A program made the translations under genes and the position numbers. DNA of 64,000 bases from Lachnospiraceae bacterium (GTDB lineage: Bacteria > Bacillota > Clostridia > Lachnospirales > Lachnospiraceae), in contig JALERW010000016.1 in NCBI GenBank assembly GCA_022763925.1, positions 1 to 64,000 of the forward strand, read 5' to 3'. Positions 59,896 to 64,000 of this stretch are shown piece by piece (position 1 is the first letter of the stretch; the number at the start of each line of letters is the position of its first letter). The notes under the pieces are model-generated. The model saw only the letters and a program-made list of their open reading frames with translations, did no database searches and was not told the DNA's origin.

Positions 59896-60564
59896 ATGAT
59901 ACATATGGAGTACATTTTGGAAGATATTGTAAGAATTCTTACGGTAGTTCCCTTTACGCTGCTGTCCGCCGTACTCATTCTGGCTGTGGGTGTTGCGCTT
60001 GGAATGGTTTGGGCGCTGATTCAGCTCTATCGTATTCCGGTATTGTCCGGAGCCGTGAAGGGGCTGATTGCATGTATCCGGGGAGTTCCCCTTCTGATTC
60101 ATCTGTATCTGGCTTATTGCTTTCTTCCGGGAGTGATTCAGGCCCTGTTCGGACCAGAGACGGAGGTACCGGCCCTTGCGGTTATGCTTGCGGCATATGG
60201 AATTTATATATCGGCAGGCCAGTCGGAGAATATGAAGGGAGCCTTTACTGCGGTAGAGCAGGGGCAGTGGGATGCAGCCGCTTCCATCGGCATGGGAAGA
60301 TGGCAGACTCTAAAAAGAGTCGTTTTCCCACAGATGGTGCGGATTGTGACTCCGGTTATATTTAACAGCTATCTGGGAGTGGTGAAAGGGATGTCTCTGG
60401 CATTCACCATCGGAGTACAGGATATTATGGCGGTTGCCAAGCTGTGCTCTCTGGAAAATTACGGTTATCTGGAATCCTATATTGCAGCCGGGCTTGTGTA
60501 CTGGGCTCTTTGTCAGATGATGGGAACAGGCTTTAAAAAGCTGGAGACGGCAATACCCTATTAG
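59896..60564 (+). CDS. Amino-acid ABC transporter permease (intact)
   Basis: IRGVPLLIHLYLAYC; EQGQWDAAASIGMGRWQTLKRVVFPQ. Confidence 0.88.
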   Translation: MIHMEYILEDIVRILTVVPFTLLSAVLILAVGVALGMVWALIQLYRIPVLSGAVKGLIACIRGVPLLIHLYLAYCFLPGVIQALFGPETEVPALAVMLAAYGIYISAGQSENMKGAFTAVEQGQWDAAASIGMGRWQTLKRVVFPQMVRIVTPVIFNSYLGVVKGMSLAFTIGVQDIMAVAKLCSLENYGYLESYIAAGLVYWALCQMMGTGFKKLETAIPY

Positions 60565-60632
60565 TGTTTCGAGGGATAATTTATGTGTGGATTATTCGGG
60601 CAGAAAAGTGTAAGAAAAAGTGAAAAAAGCAG

Positions 60633-60684
60633 TTGACAAACCTTTGGGAAGGTGCTAATATTCCTATAAAGCCGATAGGAAATA
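60633..60684 (+). promoter_or_regulatory. metQ leader promoter and putative operator
   Basis: TTGACA (60633-60638)-N17-TAATAT (60656-60661); TTCCTAT-AAAGCCG-ATAGGAA inverted repeat (60661-60681); CCGATAGGAAATA (60672-60684). Confidence 0.8.
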
Positions 60685-60729
60685 AGAAAAAGAAAGATGT
60701 ATTTTTTTCAGATGAGAGGAGGAAAAGGC

Positions 60730-60903
60730 ATGAGCAGCAGAAGAATTCGGAGCGGAAAAGCTATAGACTGGAAAACCGTCATGTGTTATGATATGTGCAT
60801 GTGCTGCGATATGGACATGTGTTTTGGTATGTGCATGTGCCGCATCATGAAGGATCAGACGCCTTTTGCCTCTGACGGACACATTGACTTCGATTTGTCG
60901 TAG
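60730..60903 (+). CDS. Met/Cys-rich leader peptide (57 aa)
   Basis: MSSRRIRSGKAIDWKTVMCYDMCMCCDMDMCFGMCMCRIMKDQTPFASDGHIDFDLS; SD AGAGGAGG; 15 of 23 residues in the core are Met or Cys. Confidence 0.75.
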   Translation: MSSRRIRSGKAIDWKTVMCYDMCMCCDMDMCFGMCMCRIMKDQTPFASDGHIDFDLS

Positions 60904-60954
60904 GGTGTCCGGCTCATTGCTGAAGTTACCCGCCGGGTTATATCAGATATGTAA

Positions 60955-60990
60955 GAAGCAGGAGGCAGAACGCTTCCTGTTTTTTATTTT
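60955..60990 (+). terminator. Rho-independent terminator in metQ leader
   Basis: CAGGAGG-CAGAACG-CTTCCTG followed by TTTTTTATTTT. Confidence 0.8.
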
Positions 60991-61080
60991 CCGGGAGGGA
61001 CTTGCGTAAAGATGGTAATTCCGATCGAGCACATCGGATTTGCATATTATTTATATTTCAAAAGAAAGAAGGATGAAATT

Positions 61081-61965
61081 ATGAAAAAGTTTATTGCATT
61101 ACTGTTGACCGGCGCTCTGGCTGTATCTGCACTGACCGGATGCGGTTCCAAGGAAGAGAGCGCAGCTCCTGCAGCGGAAGTGCAGGAGGAGACGAAGGAT
61201 GAGGCAGAGGAAGCAGAAGCTCCCGCAGAGGAAAAAGGAACCATTACAGTGGCTGCATCCGCAACGCCCCATGCAGAGATTCTGGAGCAGGCAAAGCCGA
61301 TCCTTGCGGAAGAGGGATGGGATCTGCAGGTAACCGTATTTGATGATTATGTACAGCCGAACCTGGTAGTGGAGAGCGGAGATTTTGATGCCAACTATTT
61401 CCAGCATATCCCATATCTGGAGAACTTCAATGAAGAGCAGGGAACCCACCTGGTAAATGCAGGCGGCATTCACTATGAGCCCTTTGGAATTTATCCGGGA
61501 ACAAAGGCAAGTCTGGACGAGCTTGCTGAGGGAGATGTGATCGCAGTTCCCAATGATACCACCAATGAGGCAAGAGCCCTTCTTCTTCTGGAGGCAAACG
61601 GTGTTATCAAGATAAAAGAGGGTGCAGGACTTACTGCTACTGTTCTGGATATCGAGGAGAACCCGAAGAACATCCAGATCCAGGAGCTTGAAGCTGCGCA
61701 GGTATCCCGCGTAAAGGATGAGGTTGCATTTGTTGTTCTGAACGGTAATTACGCACTGGAAGCAGGCTTCTCCGTAGCAAAGGATTCCATCGCATATGAG
61801 TCCGCAGACTCCGAAGCAGCCAAGACCTATGTGAATGTGATTGCTGTCAAGGAAGGCAATGAGACCAGTGAGGCAATCAAGGCTCTCGTGGCAGCATTGA
61901 CCTCTGATGAGATCGTAACCTATATCGAAGATACCTATGACGGAGCGGTTGTTCCGTTTAAATAG
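61081..61965 (+). CDS. metQ: Methionine ABC transporter substrate-binding lipoprotein (MetQ/NlpA family)
   Basis: ITVAASATPHAEILEQAKPILAEEGWDLQV; DANYFQHIPYLENFNEE; lipobox LTGCGS. Confidence 0.93.
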   Translation: MKKFIALLLTGALAVSALTGCGSKEESAAPAAEVQEETKDEAEEAEAPAEEKGTITVAASATPHAEILEQAKPILAEEGWDLQVTVFDDYVQPNLVVESGDFDANYFQHIPYLENFNEEQGTHLVNAGGIHYEPFGIYPGTKASLDELAEGDVIAVPNDTTNEARALLLLEANGVIKIKEGAGLTATVLDIEENPKNIQIQELEAAQVSRVKDEVAFVVLNGNYALEAGFSVAKDSIAYESADSEAAKTYVNVIAVKEGNETSEAIKALVAALTSDEIVTYIEDTYDGAVVPFK

Positions 61966-62111
61966 GAAATGTACACGGACGCGGAATGAAGCGTTGAAAT
62001 GAACAGACCGGCAGAAAATGTGCTCGTTCTCTGCCGCCGGGAGGGTGCCTCCGAGGAAACAGGATTTTCTCCGGGGACACCCTTGTGATGAATTTACAGG
62101 AGGATATAACT

Positions 62112-63119
62112 ATGGAACCGATTATCCAGGTGGAACATGTGAGCAAGACGTTCCAGTCCACGACAGGGCCGGTGTCTGCCTTAAATGACGTAAGCTTCAC
62201 CATCGACAAGGGAGAGATTTTCGGAATCATCGGTCTGTCCGGAGCGGGAAAGAGTACGCTGGTGCGCTGTCTGAACCTGCTGGAGCGGCCCACACAGGGA
62301 GATGTGATCGTAAACGGCAGCAATCTGTGTGCCATGACGGAAAAACAGCTGCGGGAGAGCAGAAGAAAGATCGGCATGATTTTTCAGCATTTCAATCTTC
62401 TCATGCAGCGCAATGTGCTGGACAATGTATGCTTTCCGATGGAGATTGCAGGTGTCAGCCGTAGAAAGGCCAGAGAACGGGCATTGGAGCTGTTGAGGAC
62501 CGTGGGACTGGAGGATAAGGCCAGATCGTATCCGGTACAGCTTTCCGGCGGACAGAAGCAGCGCGTGGCCATCGCCAGGGTGCTGGCGGGAGATCCCGAG
62601 ATTCTGCTCTGCGATGAGGCAACCAGTGCTTTGGATCCCCAGACCACCAAGTCTATTCTGGAGCTTTTGCAGAACATCAACCGTACCTATGGAATTACGA
62701 TTGTTGTGATCACTCATGAAATGAGTGTTATCCAGCAGATCTGCAATCGGGTTGTGGTGCTGGATCACGGAGAGCTTGCAGAGAGCGGAACGGTGGAAGC
62801 ATTGTTCCGGGCGCCGAAGACAGAGGCGGCAAGACGGCTTATTATCACAGGAATGGAGCAGGTAGAGCAGATGAAGGGGGCAAGGCTGATCCGTCTTACC
62901 TTTGATAATCATTCTTCCTTTGAACCGGTGATCGGAAATCTTGTACTTCAGTATAAGACTCCGGTAAATATCATGTATGCCAATACCCGGGATGTGGGAG
63001 GCATGGCCCAGGGAGAAATGATCCTGCAGCTTCCGGACGGTGAGATCGGAGACCGTATGATCGATTATCTGCGGGAAAAATCTCTTGGAGTGGAGGTGCT
63101 GAAGGATTATGTGGAGTAA
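62112..63119 (+). CDS. metN: Methionine ABC transporter ATP-binding protein
   Basis: GLSGAGKSTLVRCLNLLERPT; LSGGQKQRVAIARVLAG; C-terminal NIL-type domain. Confidence 0.94.
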   Translation: MEPIIQVEHVSKTFQSTTGPVSALNDVSFTIDKGEIFGIIGLSGAGKSTLVRCLNLLERPTQGDVIVNGSNLCAMTEKQLRESRRKIGMIFQHFNLLMQRNVLDNVCFPMEIAGVSRRKARERALELLRTVGLEDKARSYPVQLSGGQKQRVAIARVLAGDPEILLCDEATSALDPQTTKSILELLQNINRTYGITIVVITHEMSVIQQICNRVVVLDHGELAESGTVEALFRAPKTEAARRLIITGMEQVEQMKGARLIRLTFDNHSSFEPVIGNLVLQYKTPVNIMYANTRDVGGMAQGEMILQLPDGEIGDRMIDYLREKSLGVEVLKDYVE

Positions 63120-63771
63120 AGATATGATTATGATGCTGGTGGAGGGAACCGGGGATACCCTGTATATGACCCTGATGTCTACACTTTTCGGATATATTCT
63201 CGGCCTGCCTATGGGAATCATTCTGACCATAACGGATAAGGACGGGATCCGCCCTCATGCGGCGGTATACAAGGTTCTGGATTTTATTGTAAATCTGGTA
63301 AGAAGTATTCCGTTTCTGATTCTCCTGATTCTGGTAATTCCTCTGACAAGAGCGATCGTCGGGAAAAGCTATGGCTCCACGGCTACGATTGTGCCGCTCG
63401 TGATTGCGGCAGCTCCGTTTATCGCGCGTATGGTAGAGTCTTCTCTGAAGGAAGTGGATAAAGGAGTGATCGAGGCGGCTCAGAGTATGGGAGCCGGTAC
63501 CTTTACCATTATATGGAAGGTGCTTCTGGCAGAAGCCCGTACTTCCCTTCTGGTTGGTGTTACCATTGCTACGGGAACCATTCTGGGATATTCCGCCATG
63601 GCAGGAACCGTAGGAGGAGGAGGTCTGGGAGACATTGCGATCCGCTATGGCTATTACCGGTATCAGTCGGATGTCATGATCGTTACGATCGTGATTCTGG
63701 TTGTGCTGGTGCAGATCCTTCAGGGGCTGGGGATGATGATCTCCAAAAAGATCGACCGGAGACGGGCGTAA
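63109..63771 (+). CDS. metI: Methionine ABC transporter permease
   Basis: GTGDTLYMTLMSTLFGYILGLPMGIIL; IWKVLLAEARTSLLVGVTIATGTILGYSAMAGTVGGGGLGDIAIRYGYYRYQ. Confidence 0.95.
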   Translation: MWSKDMIMMLVEGTGDTLYMTLMSTLFGYILGLPMGIILTITDKDGIRPHAAVYKVLDFIVNLVRSIPFLILLILVIPLTRAIVGKSYGSTATIVPLVIAAAPFIARMVESSLKEVDKGVIEAAQSMGAGTFTIIWKVLLAEARTSLLVGVTIATGTILGYSAMAGTVGGGGLGDIAIRYGYYRYQSDVMIVTIVILVVLVQILQGLGMMISKKIDRRRA

Positions 63772-63797
63772 GATATGTAAATGCAATACGGAATAGG

Positions 63798-63847
63798 GCG
63801 CTGCTTTCCGGATGAGTAATCATCCGGAAAGCAGCGCTGTATTTTTA
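63798..63847 (+). terminator. Terminator of met operon
   Basis: GCGCTGCTTTCCGGATGA-GTAA-TCATCCGGAAAGCAGCGC (18-bp perfect stem) followed by TGTATTTTTA. Confidence 0.85.
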
Positions 63848-63945
63848 TGTGGGGATATGGTTCTTCTGGAGTTTAGATTTTCTTAAGTTGCCAAATACTT
63901 TAAATTAGAATATATTGTAAGTAATATCTGGAAAGGAAGAGGTTT

Positions 63946-64000
63946 ATGGACAAATCTTCTTGGAAACGGCCGATCCTTCTTTTGACTTACGGACTGGTGC
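63946..64000 (+). CDS. Start of an unidentified CDS truncated by the window edge
   Basis: ATG after GGAAAGGAAGAGG; MDKSSWKRPILLLTYGLV. Confidence 0.45.
   Translation, partial: MDKSSWKRPILLLTYGLV

Noticed and set aside
1-64000. CRISPR array, rRNA operon, prophage module
   Set aside because: No regularly spaced repeats, rRNA sequence or phage structural genes were recognised by eye.

Overview
The window reads as a Firmicutes chromosome segment, most likely a spore-forming Lachnospiraceae/Clostridia-type gut bacterium. This is inferred from spo0A, CotF-like coat genes, a tryptophan T-box, and overall style. From left to right it contains: (1) the 3' end of a dicarboxylate symporter gene with its terminator, followed immediately by a class C-like group II intron whose reverse transcriptase ORF carries three apparent internal deletions; (2) an ABC sugar uptake/catabolic operon (PfkB kinase, RbsA/C/B-type transporter, FrlC-like isomerase, amidohydrolase, YjbQ) followed by a GntR-rich region with two FrlB-like SIS proteins; (3) housekeeping and accessory genes (pfkA, glnS, MocR regulator, MATE/MarR, PadR plus an FtsW/RodA-like protein, YfbR, M23 peptidase, OLD-family nuclease); (4) a Trp-specific T-box upstream of a trpXYZ-like ABC transporter; (5) an opp operon, a DUF4358/MBOAT/DHHW acylation cassette, spo0A, glgA, coat genes, recA-recX and rny; (6) a sulfur amino acid region (cysK, metY, DUF2292, a decaying ABC/UroD operon, metQNI). 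The most notable observation is in this last region. cysK and metQ are each preceded by a near-identical promoter/operator block (TTGACA-N12-GGTGC-TAATAT ... CCGATAGGAAATA) driving a short unannotated leader ORF. One leader ends in MCCCLP. The other has an alternating Met/Cys run (MCYDMCMCCDMDMCFGMCMCRIM) followed by a Rho-independent terminator before metQ. These look like leader-peptide attenuators for Cys and Cys/Met. A second notable structure is a 12-bp inverted repeat in which the spacer of a sigmaG-like promoter is complementary to the Shine-Dalgarno of a coat gene. All calls are from reading the sequence and supplied translations; no database search was run.
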